A stretch of DNA of 64,000 nt from Novosphingobium sp. BW1. Its GTDB lineage: Bacteria; Pseudomonadota; Alphaproteobacteria; Sphingomonadales; Sphingomonadaceae. The notes below the pieces were generated by a model, which had not been told where the DNA came from, searched no databases, and saw only the letters and a list, made by a program, of their open reading frames with translations. The translations under genes were made by a program, and so were the position numbers. The stretch covers positions 1 through 64,000 of the forward strand of contig NZ_VIRF01000063.1 in the NCBI RefSeq assembly GCF_008107685.1. The letters are read 5' to 3'. Position 1 is the stretch's first letter. Each line of letters opens with the position of its first letter. Below, in pieces: positions 17,051-26,227 of the stretch.

Positions 17051-17506
17051 TCAACGCCGCTTGCGAAAGAAGGTACGAAGGAGGTCCGCCGCCTCGGCCT
17101 CGCCCATGCCCGAATAGACCTCAGGACGGTGGAGACACTGGGGATGATCGAAAACCCGGGCCCCATGCTCGACAGCCCCGCCCTTGGGATCGCTGGCGGC
17201 ATAGTACAGCCTGGCAATACGGGCATGGGCGATCGCGCCGGCGCACATCGCGCAAGGTTCGAGCGTCACCCACAGCTCGCATCCGGTCAGCCGGTCGTCA
17301 CCAAGAATTCGCGCAGCCTCGCGAATCGCCTCGATTTCGGCGTGACTCGTGGGGTCGTGGCGGGCTCTGGGCGCGTTGCGCGCCGCGGCGATGACCTTTT
17401 TATCCTTTACCACCACGGCGCCGATGGGCACCTCCCCCGAATCGGCGGCTTCGCGCGCTTGCGCGAGGGCGAGAGCCATGTATTGGGGAAGCGGCCAGCG
17501 GGTCAT
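17051..17506 (-). CDS. tadA: tRNA-specific adenosine deaminase
   Basis: 151 residues. Zinc-dependent deaminase motifs: 'HAEIEAI' (His55, Glu57) and 'PCAMC' (Cys85, Cys88). The family edits A34 to inosine in tRNA-Arg(ACG), allowing wobble decoding of CGN codons. ATG 17506 is chosen over upstream in-frame codons because homologues start close to '[11 protein letters not shown]'. The alternative, a guanine or cytosine deaminase, is less likely given 'SHAEIEAIR' and the length. Confidence 0.9.
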   Translation of the reverse strand: MTRWPLPQYMALALAQAREAADSGEVPIGAVVVKDKKVIAAARNAPRARHDPTSHAEIEAIREAARILGDDRLTGCELWVTLEPCAMCAGAIAHARIARLYYAASDPKGGAVEHGARVFDHPQCLHRPEVYSGMGEAEAADLLRTFFRKRR

Positions 17507-17543
17507 GCACCCTGAGCTAGCCTGCGAAATCCGCCCATGCAAC

Positions 17544-17572
17544 TTGACCTTTGCACAGGGAATCAGTAAGGG
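17544..17572 (+). promoter_or_regulatory. Candidate promoter for rpmB
   Basis: TTGACC (17544-17549) is separated by 17 bp from TAAGGG (17567-17572), a fair match to an alphaproteobacterial housekeeping promoter, about 50 bp before the rpmB start codon. Sequence match only. Confidence 0.4.
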
Positions 17573-17621
17573 CGCGCCTTCCCGTACTTACGGCAACCGT
17601 TTTTTTCGAGCGAGAGTAAAC

Positions 17622-17906
17622 ATGTCCCGCATCTGCGAACTGACCGGCAAGGGCCGTCAGGTCGGCTGCAACGTCAGCCACGCCAACAACAAGACCAAGC
17701 GCGTCTTCCTGCCCAACCTCCAGAACGTCACGCTGATGTCGGAACGTCTGGACCGCAGCTTCAAGTTCCGTGTCTCAACGCACGGCCTGCGCTCGGTCGA
17801 GCACAATGGCGGCCTCGACAACTGGCTTCTCAAGACCTCGGATGGCAAGCTCAGCCCGCGCGCCCTCAAGGTGAAGCGCGAGCTCAAGAAGCAGCAGGCC
17901 GCCTGA
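17622..17906 (+). CDS. rpmB: 50S ribosomal protein L28
   Basis: 94 residues starting [20 protein letters not shown], the hallmark start of L28, followed by '[20 protein letters not shown]' and the basic C-terminus '[13 protein letters not shown]'. Length matches the alphaproteobacterial form. A single-gene transcript is likely, since the neighbours are on the opposite strand. Confidence 0.97.
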   Translation: MSRICELTGKGRQVGCNVSHANNKTKRVFLPNLQNVTLMSERLDRSFKFRVSTHGLRSVEHNGGLDNWLLKTSDGKLSPRALKVKRELKKQQAA

Positions 17907-18009
17907 TTGCCCTCACCCCGCAAGGGGTGAACGGCCAATTCGGCTTCTCGCAAAGGCGTGCGGTTCCACCGCGCGCTTTTTGCGTGCCCTTTGCTACCTG
18001 AACCAGCGC

Positions 18010-19047
18010 TCAGCGGATATGTTTCGACGTATCCCTGCCGGGTAGCTGTGCGGGATCGACCGACAGCTTCCACAAAAGCGTGCGCTGCCAGTGGCGCATG
18101 AAGTTGTCGTCCGAGATCAGCCAGATCTCGACGCCGCCTTGCGCGCCCTCACGCACCGCCATTCCCTCGAAATTGTCGAGCGGCATGTCCGAGGCCAGCA
18201 CCGCGACCTCCTGCGAGGTCCAGGTTTCGCCCTGCGCGATGTCATGCGGATCGGCAATCACGATGCGCCCCGCAAAGGTCAGCGGCGCTGGCCAGACCAG
18301 CCGCCGCATGAGCACCAGCACGCGCCCATCAGGCAGCGTGGCGGCATCGACCGCGGAAAAGTTGCGCGGCCCTGCAAACTGCAGCCGCCGGGCTTTCCCA
18401 CCTTCGACCGGATCGCCTGCAAACAGCACCGCCTCGTGCAAGCGCCCACCCGTGCCGGGCGTCGGCGTCTCGCGCAGCACGAGAAAACGTCCGTCAAGCA
18501 GCCGCGTCATCGCCTCGGGCCCGGAATTAACGGCCCAATCGCGCATCGCGGCAGGCTGTACGCGTTGTTCTTCATGTAACTGTGCATCCGTGCGCACGAT
18601 CGCGTTGACGCCCTCCATTCCGAGCCAGATCGCGCCGCTTCGCGGGTCCCGAAACGCCGATTCGACGTCGCGGTCCTGTTTCTCGTTGCTGCGCGTCGCC
18701 AGACCCACCTTGTCGTAGGCATGGCGAAACGGCGCGCCTGTGCGCATGTCGAGATGGAGCCACATGCCCCCGTCACTGATCGCCAGAAGCTGGCCATCCC
18801 CCACCGGCACCAGCGCCGAATAGCCGCCCGCACGCGCACCGGTCAGTTGCCAGGCACCCTCCAGGTGCAAGGGACCAAGATCGCGCGCCAGCCGCCCCCC
18901 ATCGGGCAGGCGCTGACGCGCCAGTGCAAGGCCGTTGCCCTCGGGCTCCGGCAGCTGCGGCGAGCGCACCCAGATCGGCAGTACAAGCCCTGCCAGCAGG
19001 ATCAGCGAAGCGATACGAGCGCGCACAGGACCTCGTTGGGAAGGCAA
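18010..19047 (-). CDS. Esterase-like activity of phytase family protein, secreted
   Basis: 345 residues with an N-terminal signal or anchor (about 10-27). It has the beta-propeller-like pattern of the 'esterase-like activity of phytase' family: 'GGYSALVPVGDGQLLAISDGG', 'DVESAFRDPRSGAIWLGMEG', 'GPEAMTRLLDGRFLVLRE' and 'DNFEGMAVREG'. Members are periplasmic and their substrates are poorly defined. The family call is by motif. Confidence 0.75.
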   Translation of the reverse strand: MPSQRGPVRARIASLILLAGLVLPIWVRSPQLPEPEGNGLALARQRLPDGGRLARDLGPLHLEGAWQLTGARAGGYSALVPVGDGQLLAISDGGMWLHLDMRTGAPFRHAYDKVGLATRSNEKQDRDVESAFRDPRSGAIWLGMEGVNAIVRTDAQLHEEQRVQPAAMRDWAVNSGPEAMTRLLDGRFLVLRETPTPGTGGRLHEAVLFAGDPVEGGKARRLQFAGPRNFSAVDAATLPDGRVLVLMRRLVWPAPLTFAGRIVIADPHDIAQGETWTSQEVAVLASDMPLDNFEGMAVREGAQGGVEIWLISDDNFMRHWQRTLLWKLSVDPAQLPGRDTSKHIR

Positions 19048-19101
19048 GAAAAGGCGGATATCGCCACGTTAGGGTATATTGAGCAGGAAGTAAGGAGATT
19101 T

Positions 19102-19202
19102 CCGAGGGCTTACGGACCTGTCCAGATCACCTTACGCCAGCCTCCCTGGTTGAGAAAGGTGAGGTCGCCGATTCTGGGGTCAAAGGGCGATGGCTCCTTG
19201 AA
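19102..19202 (+). repeat. Three-palindrome intergenic repeat, copy D (degenerate)
   Basis: Forward orientation. The left palindrome is broken ('ccgagggcttacgg'), the centre retains GATCACCTTACGC ... GAGAAAGGTGAGGTCGCC and the right end reads 'tcaaagggcgatggctcctt'. Lies between two minus-strand genes. Confidence 0.8.
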
Positions 19203-19238
19203 AAACACCTGTCTTACAAATCTATCGGACTGGCGGGA

Positions 19239-20138
19239 TCAGTTCATCGGCCCAGTGAACAGGATGGGATCTACCCGCGCGTCCTTCCACTTGATCGACC
19301 AGTGCAGGTGCGGCCCAGTAGCGCGGCCCGAGCTGCCGATCTTGCCGATCACCTGCCCCTGGCGCACCGTATCACCCACCTTCACGTCGATCTGCGAGCA
19401 GTGCAGGAAGGCGCTATTGAGGCCATTGCCATGGTCGATCATCAGAAGGTGGCCTTCGAGCGAGAAGGGCTTGGAATCGGCCGCCAGGATCACCGTGCCA
19501 TCAGCCGGTGCGACAAAGGGCGTACCGCTGGTGCCGGTCGCGATGTCAAGGCCCGAATGGTAGCTGCCCGGCTCGCCGCGATAAATGCGCTGCGAACCAA
19601 AGCGCCCGGAGATGCGCCCCTTCACCGGCCAGATGAAGTCCTGCGTCCAGCCCATAGCGCCAGTGCGCTTGGCGCGCGCGGCCACGATCTGGGCAAGTTC
19701 AGGACGACGGATCTTCATGAAGGCTTCGGACGGCCCGCCCTTGCGGCGCGCGATGTTCACCCGCTCGATGTTCCACTTGCGCGGCGAGACCGAGATGGTG
19801 CGTTCCAACACCGAACCATCGGCGAGCTTGGCAACGAGCCGGGCGCTGTCCTTGGCATCGCGGTCGAACGCGGCAAACCACTGGCCCGACCCTTCCGCCA
19901 CGCCAACATCCTCACCATCGAGCGTCATGGAAACGGTACCCTTGGGCGCCACGCCACGAATCCAGCCCCCTTGCGTGACCTCGCCGGTAACGGAGAGGCC
20001 CTGCCCGCGCGCTGCATCATCGGCCGCGTAGGCCGGGCGCTCGGCGGCCAAGAAGGTGCCTGCAGTGAGAACCGCGCAGCCAAGAGCGCTCCCCAAGGCC
20101 AGCCGGCCAAGAAGGGACGTACGTGCAATCTTCATCAT
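19239..20138 (-). CDS. M23 family metallopeptidase (LytM/peptidoglycan hydrolase), secreted
   Basis: 299 residues with a Sec signal peptide (cleavage near 'AYAADD', about residue 38). The C-terminal LytM domain has 'HSGLDIATGTSGTPFVAPAD' (zinc His and Asp) and 'GPHLHWSIKW' (HxH ligand), so the zinc site is intact. An N-terminal beta-rich region precedes it. Expected to cleave peptide crosslinks in peptidoglycan during growth or division. Confidence 0.88.
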   Translation of the reverse strand: MMKIARTSLLGRLALGSALGCAVLTAGTFLAAERPAYAADDAARGQGLSVTGEVTQGGWIRGVAPKGTVSMTLDGEDVGVAEGSGQWFAAFDRDAKDSARLVAKLADGSVLERTISVSPRKWNIERVNIARRKGGPSEAFMKIRRPELAQIVAARAKRTGAMGWTQDFIWPVKGRISGRFGSQRIYRGEPGSYHSGLDIATGTSGTPFVAPADGTVILAADSKPFSLEGHLLMIDHGNGLNSAFLHCSQIDVKVGDTVRQGQVIGKIGSSGRATGPHLHWSIKWKDARVDPILFTGPMN

Positions 20139-20154
20139 GGGATGGTTCCCTGGG

Positions 20155-20358
20155 TCAGGTGTCCGAGAGCATACGGCGCGTCGCGATCTCCGCGCTCGCG
20201 TAGGCTTCCTGCCGCTCCGCGCTCCAGTACCGCAGCTCCTCGAGCGCGATGGGCTCGCCGGTCACGGCGCAATTCACGTAGTTGCCCGGGCTTAGCATAC
20301 GGTAGCTGCTGGGCCCGTAGGCGAGCTTGGCGGGACGGTCGGCAGAAGACATTAGCAT
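20155..20358 (-). CDS. DUF2093 domain protein
   Basis: 67 residues; 'KLAYGPSSYRMLSPGNYVNCAVTG' followed by 'PIALEELRYWSAERQEAYAS' is the complete DUF2093 pattern. Small soluble protein of unknown function, conserved in alphaproteobacteria next to xseA as here. The gap to the downstream M23 gene is only 16 bp, so a xseA-DUF2093-M23 transcript is likely. Confidence 0.85.
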   Translation of the reverse strand: MLMSSADRPAKLAYGPSSYRMLSPGNYVNCAVTGEPIALEELRYWSAERQEAYASAEIATRRMLSDT

Positions 20359-20385
20359 GACCTTGGATCTAGCAGAGGCCCCGCC

Positions 20386-21924
20386 TCAAAACAAATCGCC
20401 CTGTCGCGGTTCCTCGGCCTTCGGTCGCGGGGCGGACGAGAGCTTGGGATCGGGCTTGAGGCTGGCCTTGGGTGCCAGGGCCGGAGCCGGGCCTGAAGAA
20501 CCAGAAGGAACCGCGCCCTCGCCCACCGCGACCGCAAGTTCGCCATCGCGGAACTCCAGGACGAGGCCGGTCTCAGTGGCCGCCTTTTCGCGCGAGGTCA
20601 GCGCCTTGCCGTCCACGCTCTTGACCAGCGCATAGCCACGTTCGAGCGGCAGGCGCGGGTTGAGCTGGGGCAACACGCGCGCAAAGGGGGCCAACCGGTC
20701 ACGGTCCTGCGCCCCGCGGCGGGTAAGGAGGCGCGGTTCGAGGCCCGTACCGGCCAGGTCCTTGCCTGCCTGCACCACCTGACGCTGCAGCAGGGGCAGC
20801 GAAAGCCGCGCGGCGACAACCCCCAGGCGCTCACGCTTGCGTCCCGCCCGGTCCTTGAGCCCCCGCCGCAGCCGGTCGGTAAGATCGTCGAGCGCCTGCG
20901 CCTTCATGGCAAGGATCGCATCGGGCCTGGGCAGGCGCTGCACGCGCGCCTCCAGCCGCTCGCGCCCCAGCGTCACCGGGCGCAGCGCGCAGCGGCGCAT
21001 GCGAAAGCCCATCTCGTCGAGCTGTCCCAGCAGTTCGCGGCGCACCGGCACCGCGATTTCGGCCGCAGCCGTCGGCGTGGGCGCGCGCCGGTCGGCGGCG
21101 TAGTCACACAAGGTAGTGTCGGTCTCGTGCCCAACGGCCGAGATCACCGGGATCGAACACTCGGCCACCGCGCGCACGACCACTTCCTCGTTGAAGCTCC
21201 ATAGGTCCTCGATCGAGCCGCCGCCGCGCGCGACGATAACGAGATCGGGGCGCGGCACCGGACCGCCGGGCGCGATCGCGGAAAAGCCGCGCACCGCGTT
21301 CGCGACCTGCTGGGCGGCGCCCTCGCCCTGGACCAGCACCGGCCAGACCAGGACCTCGCTCGGGAAACGGTCAGCCAGGCGGTGAAGGATGTCGCGAATG
21401 ACCGCACCCGTGGGCGAAGTCACGACACCGATGGTACGCGGCAGGAAGGGCAACGCGCGCTTCCTCTCGGGCGCGAAAAGGCCTTCCGCAGCAAGCCGCG
21501 CGCGCAGCTTTTCCAGGAGCGCCAGCAGCGCGCCCTCGCCCGCGATCTCCATCGATTCGATCACGATCTGGTACTTGGAGCGCCCGGGATATGTCGTCAG
21601 CTTGCCCGCCGCGACGACCTCGATCCCGTCCTCGGGACGAAAGGCGAGGCGCTGCGCGTTGCCGCGCCACATCACCCCGTCGATCACCGCCTTGTCGTCC
21701 TTCAAGGCACAATAGAGGTGCCCGGACGCTGCGCGCTTGACGCCCGAAAGCTCCCCGCGAAGGCGTACATAGCCGAACCGATCCTCGACCGTGCGCTTCA
21801 ATCGGGTCGAAATCTCGGTGATCGAAAGCGGCGCGGCGTTGTCCCCTGCGCCCTCCTTCGCTACCAGCCCCTCCAAGCGACCGTATTCGGTTTTGTCATC
21901 GTCAGTGGATCGATTGAAAGGCAC
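20386..21924 (-). CDS. xseA: Exodeoxyribonuclease VII large subunit
   Basis: 512 residues from a GTG at 21924. OB-fold segment '[28 protein letters not shown]' is followed by the catalytic region '[24 protein letters not shown]', '[21 protein letters not shown]' and '[31 protein letters not shown]'. With XseB it degrades single-stranded DNA in both directions. A C-terminal Pro/Ser/Ala-rich tail is added. Its start is 6 bp from the purD start on the other strand, so both promoters must overlap the opposite coding region. An upstream in-frame start would invade purD. Confidence 0.92.
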   Translation of the reverse strand: MPFNRSTDDDKTEYGRLEGLVAKEGAGDNAAPLSITEISTRLKRTVEDRFGYVRLRGELSGVKRAASGHLYCALKDDKAVIDGVMWRGNAQRLAFRPEDGIEVVAAGKLTTYPGRSKYQIVIESMEIAGEGALLALLEKLRARLAAEGLFAPERKRALPFLPRTIGVVTSPTGAVIRDILHRLADRFPSEVLVWPVLVQGEGAAQQVANAVRGFSAIAPGGPVPRPDLVIVARGGGSIEDLWSFNEEVVVRAVAECSIPVISAVGHETDTTLCDYAADRRAPTPTAAAEIAVPVRRELLGQLDEMGFRMRRCALRPVTLGRERLEARVQRLPRPDAILAMKAQALDDLTDRLRRGLKDRAGRKRERLGVVAARLSLPLLQRQVVQAGKDLAGTGLEPRLLTRRGAQDRDRLAPFARVLPQLNPRLPLERGYALVKSVDGKALTSREKAATETGLVLEFRDGELAVAVGEGAVPSGSSGPAPALAPKASLKPDPKLSSAPRPKAEEPRQGDLF

Positions 21925-21930
21925 GGGGTT

Positions 21931-23214
21931 ATGAACATCCTTCTTCTGGGCTCGGGCGGGCGCGAACATGCGCTGGCATGGAAGATGGCGCAATCCCCGC
22001 TGTGCGACACGCTCTACGCTGCCCCCGGAAATCCCGGTATCGCGCAGGATGCGACCTGCGTGGAGCTGGATGCGACCGACCACGGCGCCGTGCTCGCCTT
22101 CTGCGAGGACAAGCGCATCGGGCTCGTCGTGATCGGCCCCGAGGCCCCGCTCGTCGATGGGCTTGCCGATTCGCTACGCGAGGTGGGCGTTCCGGTGTTC
22201 GGTCCCAACAAGGCCGCCGCCCAGCTTGAGGGCTCCAAGGGCTTTACCAAGGACCTGTGCGCCAAGGCCGACATTCCCACCGGCCGCTATGTACGCGTCA
22301 CCAGTGAATCCGCAGGGCTTGCCGCTCTGGCCGAATTTGGCGCGCCGGTGGTGGTGAAGGCCGACGGCCTTGCCGCGGGCAAGGGCGTGACGGTCGCGAT
22401 GACCGAGGCCGAAGCCGAAATGGCGGTCATGGAAATCTTCTCGGGCCGTTTTGGCGAGGCAGGCGCCGAAGCGGTGATCGAGGAATACCTCGATGGCGAG
22501 GAAGCCAGCTTCTTCGCGCTGACCGACGGCTCGACCATCGTGCCCTTCGCCAGCGCGCAGGACCACAAGCGCGTGGGTGACGGCGATATCGGCCCCAACA
22601 CCGGCGGCATGGGTGCCTACAGCCCGGCCAAGGTGCTCACCCCCGAGCTCACCGCCGAGACGATGACCCGCATCATCGCGCCCACCGTACGCACGCTGGC
22701 CGACGAGGGCATGCCCTATAACGGCGTCCTGTTCCTGGGCCTCATGCTCACCAAGGACGGCCCCAAGCTGATCGAGTACAACTGCCGCTTCGGCGATCCG
22801 GAATGCCAGGTAATGATGATGCGCCTGCAGAGCGATCTCGTCGAACTGCTCCATGCCTGCGCGGAGAATCGTCTCGGCTCGGTCGCGCCGCCGCGCTTCT
22901 CCGACGAGCCCGCGCTCACCGTGGTGATGGCCGCGCACGGCTATCCCGGAACGCCCGAGAAGGGCGGCGCGATCAAGGGAATCGAAGGCAACGAGAACGA
23001 CCACGTGAAGGTCTTCCACGCGGGCACGGCGATCAAGGACGATACGCTGGTGGCGAGCGGGGGCCGCGTGCTCAACGTGACCGGCATGGGTTCTTCGGTC
23101 AGCGAAGCGCAGGGGCGTGCCTACGCTGCGCTCGACGCGATCGACTTCCCGACCGGCTTTGCCCGCCGCGACATCGGCTGGCGCGAGGTGGCGCGCGAGA
23201 AGAGCGCCCACTAA
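21931..23214 (+). CDS. purD: Phosphoribosylamine-glycine ligase (GAR synthetase)
   Basis: 427 residues beginning [20 protein letters not shown], the canonical PurD N-terminus. The ATP-grasp region shows '[16 protein letters not shown]', '[17 protein letters not shown]', '[15 protein letters not shown]' and 'FRFGDPECQ'-like '[16 protein letters not shown]'. It catalyses the second step of purine synthesis from phosphoribosylamine, glycine and ATP. Divergent from xseA. Confidence 0.96.
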   Translation: MNILLLGSGGREHALAWKMAQSPLCDTLYAAPGNPGIAQDATCVELDATDHGAVLAFCEDKRIGLVVIGPEAPLVDGLADSLREVGVPVFGPNKAAAQLEGSKGFTKDLCAKADIPTGRYVRVTSESAGLAALAEFGAPVVVKADGLAAGKGVTVAMTEAEAEMAVMEIFSGRFGEAGAEAVIEEYLDGEEASFFALTDGSTIVPFASAQDHKRVGDGDIGPNTGGMGAYSPAKVLTPELTAETMTRIIAPTVRTLADEGMPYNGVLFLGLMLTKDGPKLIEYNCRFGDPECQVMMMRLQSDLVELLHACAENRLGSVAPPRFSDEPALTVVMAAHGYPGTPEKGGAIKGIEGNENDHVKVFHAGTAIKDDTLVASGGRVLNVTGMGSSVSEAQGRAYAALDAIDFPTGFARRDIGWREVAREKSAH

Positions 23215-23218
23215 GCCC

Positions 23219-23713
23219 ATGATCAAGCACGCCGACGCCATCCTCAAGCTGTGCCTTGCGGCCGGTGCCCTCATGGGCGGGGCGGGCGTCGGCTTCTACT
23301 ATGGCATCTACCTGCCCTCGCAGGACATCCGCGAGCAGAGCCAGGCGATGGCCCGGCGCCAGGAGAACGCGGTCCAGCAGACCGACGCACTGGCCCAGCA
23401 GGCCCGGCGCGAAAAGGCCGCCCAGACCGCCTTCGAGGACTGCGTGAGCCGCGCACAGCTTTCCTACAAGAACCACTGGAGCGCGGCCTGCCGGGCCCAG
23501 CACGCCGCCGACGTTGCCGAGTTCGAGGACTGCGCGGACAACTTCTTCGCCACCGAAAGCGGATGCCGCCGCAAGCATCCGATCCGGCCCGAACGCGGCT
23601 GCGCGCTCACCACCCAGCTTGCCGACCGGCTCGTCGAGGAACGCCGCGAGGCGCGCCGCGAATGCCAAGTGGATCTGGAAGAGGCTCGGCGCAGGGCATC
23701 TGCCGAAGTCTGA
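23219..23713 (+). CDS. Hypothetical protein with N-terminal membrane anchor and cysteine-rich helical domain
   Basis: 164 residues, ATG 23219, four bases after the purD stop. A single membrane segment (about 8-30, 'LCLAAGALMGGAGVGFYYGIYL') is followed by a charged coiled-coil stretch and six or more cysteines ('EDCVS', 'AACRAQ', 'EDCAD', 'GCRRK', 'GCAL', 'RECQV') likely forming periplasmic disulfides. No family recognised. Possibly co-transcribed with purD. Confidence 0.6.
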   Translation: MIKHADAILKLCLAAGALMGGAGVGFYYGIYLPSQDIREQSQAMARRQENAVQQTDALAQQARREKAAQTAFEDCVSRAQLSYKNHWSAACRAQHAADVAEFEDCADNFFATESGCRRKHPIRPERGCALTTQLADRLVEERREARRECQVDLEEARRRASAEV

Positions 23714-23729
23714 GTTTTGCGAGTTTTTT

Positions 23730-23843
23730 CCAAGGGGCCATAGCCCCTTGACCCCGGGACGGGCGACCTCGCCTCCTTCAGCCAAGTGGGCGCGCGAAAG
23801 GTGAGCCAGACAGTTCGGGGAGCCCGAGTGCGATGGCCCTCGG
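23730..23843 (-). repeat. Three-palindrome intergenic repeat, copy E
   Basis: Reverse orientation: 'ccaaggggccatagcccctt' at the left, AAAGGTGAG in the centre and 'gagtgcgatggccctcgg' at the right. Occupies the convergent gap before the DEDD exonuclease gene. Confidence 0.88.
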
Positions 23844-23863
23844 ATGTCTCTTCTCTTGACTAA

Positions 23864-24391
23864 TCACACCGCTGCGCGGCTGAGCCCTCCGGGCGGCTCG
23901 TCGAGCAGGAGCTTCACCATCATCGCCAGGCGCTTGGCGTCCTCGCGAGCGAGGTGCTCCTTGGGAAGCTTGGCCCGCGCGGCGTCCAGCGCGCGCACGA
24001 CCTGTTCGCGCGTGTAGCCGCGCCGGCCGATGAATTCACCCAGGTACCGGATCGGGAAGGGAAGGGGTTTGCCGATGGCGTGGCACAGGACCTCGAACCA
24101 GTATTCGTCGAGGTCGGCATCGGCATAGAGGTCGCAATCCTCGGTGAAGGCGACCATCTCGGCGTAGACCTGTTCAGGCGGCAGGCCTTGGGTTTCCAGC
24201 AATTCGCGGCTGATGCCATGGAGGCTCTCGGCCTCATCGGACCAGTCCCAGTAGGTCCAGAGGGGCGAGGGCTTGATGAGCCAGGCCCGGCTGCGCCCGT
24301 CCACCCGCGCGATGGCAACCTCAATGGGAAAGGATTGCCCGTATTCGGGCAGGCAGCTTGCCTCGAAGTCGATCAGCGCCGGACAGGTCAA
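23864..24391 (-). CDS. DEDD-type 3'-5' exonuclease domain protein
   Basis: 175 residues from a TTG start at 24391. The first DEDD motif 'LIDFEASCLPEYGQSFPIEV' (Asp and Glu) is followed by 'LYADADLDEYWFEVLC' carrying the later acidic residues, and a C-terminal helical region with 'HLAREDAKRLAMMVKLLL' (the H-x4-D type motif). This resembles RNase T/oligoribonuclease-fold exonucleases. The start is uncertain, since no in-frame ATG lies near the conserved motif; a longer N-terminal extension would lie outside the domain. Confidence 0.65.
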   Translation of the reverse strand: MTCPALIDFEASCLPEYGQSFPIEVAIARVDGRSRAWLIKPSPLWTYWDWSDEAESLHGISRELLETQGLPPEQVYAEMVAFTEDCDLYADADLDEYWFEVLCHAIGKPLPFPIRYLGEFIGRRGYTREQVVRALDAARAKLPKEHLAREDAKRLAMMVKLLLDEPPGGLSRAAV

Positions 24392-24482
24392 TCGGCCAAC
24401 TCCCCAGTTCCGGGCGGTCCGTCGGTCGGCACAGCATGGCGCTGCCCGACGGACCGGAACCGGAAACCTGCCCCCTGTCGGG

Positions 24483-25469
24483 TCAGACGCCCGCAAGCGC
24501 CTTGAGATCGGCTTCCGGACGGGCCCCCATGTGCGAAATGATCTCGGCTGCACAGACTGCCCCAAGCTTGAGGCACTTGGCAACCTCCATACCGCGCACG
24601 TGGCCGTAGAGGAAACCGGCCGCGAACAAGTCACCCGCGCCCGTCGTGTCGACGACCTTGGCGATGGGCTCGGCCGGAACCTGGGTCACCTCGCCGCCGG
24701 TTGCGGCCACCGCGCCCTTTTCGCTGCGGGTCACGACCAGCGTTCCGATCTTGGGCGCGAGCGCAGCGATCCCGGCGTCGAAATCGTCCTCGCCGGTCAG
24801 GGCGGCCAGTTCGACCTCGTTGGCAAAGAGGATGTCGATCAGACCGTCTGCGATAAGCGCGCGGAAGTCATCGCCATGACGGCTGATGACAAAGGCATCG
24901 GACAGCGTGAAGGCGACCTTCGCGCCCGCGCCGCGCGCAGCATCGATCGCCTTGCGCATGGCGGCGCGCGGCTCTTCGGGGTCCCACAGGTAGCCTTCGA
25001 GGTAGAGCACCTTGGCGCGTGCGATCATGTCGAGATCGAGCGCCTCGGCGGGCAGGTACTGGGAAGCGCCGAGGAAGGTGTTCATCGTGCGCTGGCCGTC
25101 AGGCGAGACAAAGATCAGGCAGCGCGCCGTCGGCGGGTCGCCCGCCCGCGGCGCGGTGGTGTAGGCGATGCCGCCCGAACGGATGTCGTGCGCGAAGATC
25201 TCGCCCAGCTGGTCGTCGGCAACCTGGCCGATGAAGCCGCAGCCGGCACCCAGCGCGGCAAGGCCAGCCAGCGTGTTCGCCGCCGAACCGCCCGAGATCT
25301 CGGTTGCCTGACCCATGCGCGCATAGAGCGAGGTCGCCCCCTCGGTGTCGATCAGGGTCATGCCGCCACGTACCATGCCCAGCTCTTCGATCAGCGAATC
25401 CTCGCAGGGGGCCATGACATCGACAATGGCGTTACCGATGGCAACGACGTCCAGGGTAGTCTCGCTCAT
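24483..25469 (-). CDS. PfkB-family carbohydrate kinase, probably adenosine kinase
   Basis: 328 residues. PfkB signatures: 'SGGSAANTLAGLAALGAGCGFIG' near the N-terminus and 'KVVDTTGAGDLFAAGFLYG' (catalytic Asp and anion hole) near the C-terminus. The N-terminus 'LDVVAIGNAIVDVMAP' and the overall length match the bacterial adenosine kinase branch, which phosphorylates adenosine to AMP; ribokinase or fructokinase remain possible. Confidence 0.82.
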   Translation of the reverse strand: MSETTLDVVAIGNAIVDVMAPCEDSLIEELGMVRGGMTLIDTEGATSLYARMGQATEISGGSAANTLAGLAALGAGCGFIGQVADDQLGEIFAHDIRSGGIAYTTAPRAGDPPTARCLIFVSPDGQRTMNTFLGASQYLPAEALDLDMIARAKVLYLEGYLWDPEEPRAAMRKAIDAARGAGAKVAFTLSDAFVISRHGDDFRALIADGLIDILFANEVELAALTGEDDFDAGIAALAPKIGTLVVTRSEKGAVAATGGEVTQVPAEPIAKVVDTTGAGDLFAAGFLYGHVRGMEVAKCLKLGAVCAAEIISHMGARPEADLKALAGV

Positions 25470-25640
25470 GCAGCTTGTTTCCTCAGCCTAAGGGGTTGTT
25501 CGGCAGTGAACTACACGCAGCACACAGGTTTTTGCACCGCATCATGGCGCGAGTAGCCTGCCGTCTGTCGCGGTGCAACCTTCCCCGCCCCCGCGGCCCG
25601 TTGACACGGGCGCGGCGGCGGGCGATGCGCTGGAGCCATA

Positions 25641-26126
25641 ATGACGACGATCCGCCCCGCACATTCGCGCCTTCGCCGCCGCCTTTCCACGCCCGCCCGC
25701 ACGCCGCTCCCGGGGAGGGGAGCCGTGCTCCTGCTGGCCGGGGCCCTGGCGCTGGCGGGGTGTGTCTCGAGCACCGGCACCGGCGGGGGATCGCGCACCA
25801 GCCCACCGCCGCGTGCCACCAACATCCGTCCCGCAACACCGTCCGGCGCCCGTGACCCGCGTTTGCTGAACATTCCGGGCCTTGAAGGCGTGATCGGCGT
25901 GACCGAGCGTGAACTGGTGCGCCAGTTCGGCCAGCCCCGGCTCGAAGTCTGGGAAGGCGATGCGCGCAAGCTCCAGTTCACCGGGCGCGCCTGCCTGCTC
26001 GACGTCTACCTCTATCCGACCTCGAACTCGAAGGCGCCGGTCGCGACCTACGTCGATGCGCGGCGCCAGTCGGATGGGCAGGACGTGGACCGCGCGGCCT
26101 GCGTCGCGGCGCTGCGCCAGCGCTAG
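25641..26126 (+). CDS. Putative lipoprotein, function unknown
   Basis: 161 residues. A basic N-terminus is followed by a hydrophobic stretch ending in the lipobox 'LAGC' (cysteine about residue 41), then a Gly/Ser/Pro linker and a compact C-terminal domain with 'GVIGVTERELVRQFGQPRLE' and 'GRACLLDVYLYP', resembling SmpA/BamE-type lipoprotein folds. An outer-membrane lipoprotein is likely; the specific role is unknown. Confidence 0.65.
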   Translation: MTTIRPAHSRLRRRLSTPARTPLPGRGAVLLLAGALALAGCVSSTGTGGGSRTSPPPRATNIRPATPSGARDPRLLNIPGLEGVIGVTERELVRQFGQPRLEVWEGDARKLQFTGRACLLDVYLYPTSNSKAPVATYVDARRQSDGQDVDRAACVAALRQR

Positions 26127-26227
26127 GTCGTGCGCACAGGGGCCTCGGCGGCTCCTGCATTAACGCGTAATTAGGGCTATTCGGCCTAGTCTCGCGCCTG
26201 CAACCAGGGCGGGGACCAGCACGACCG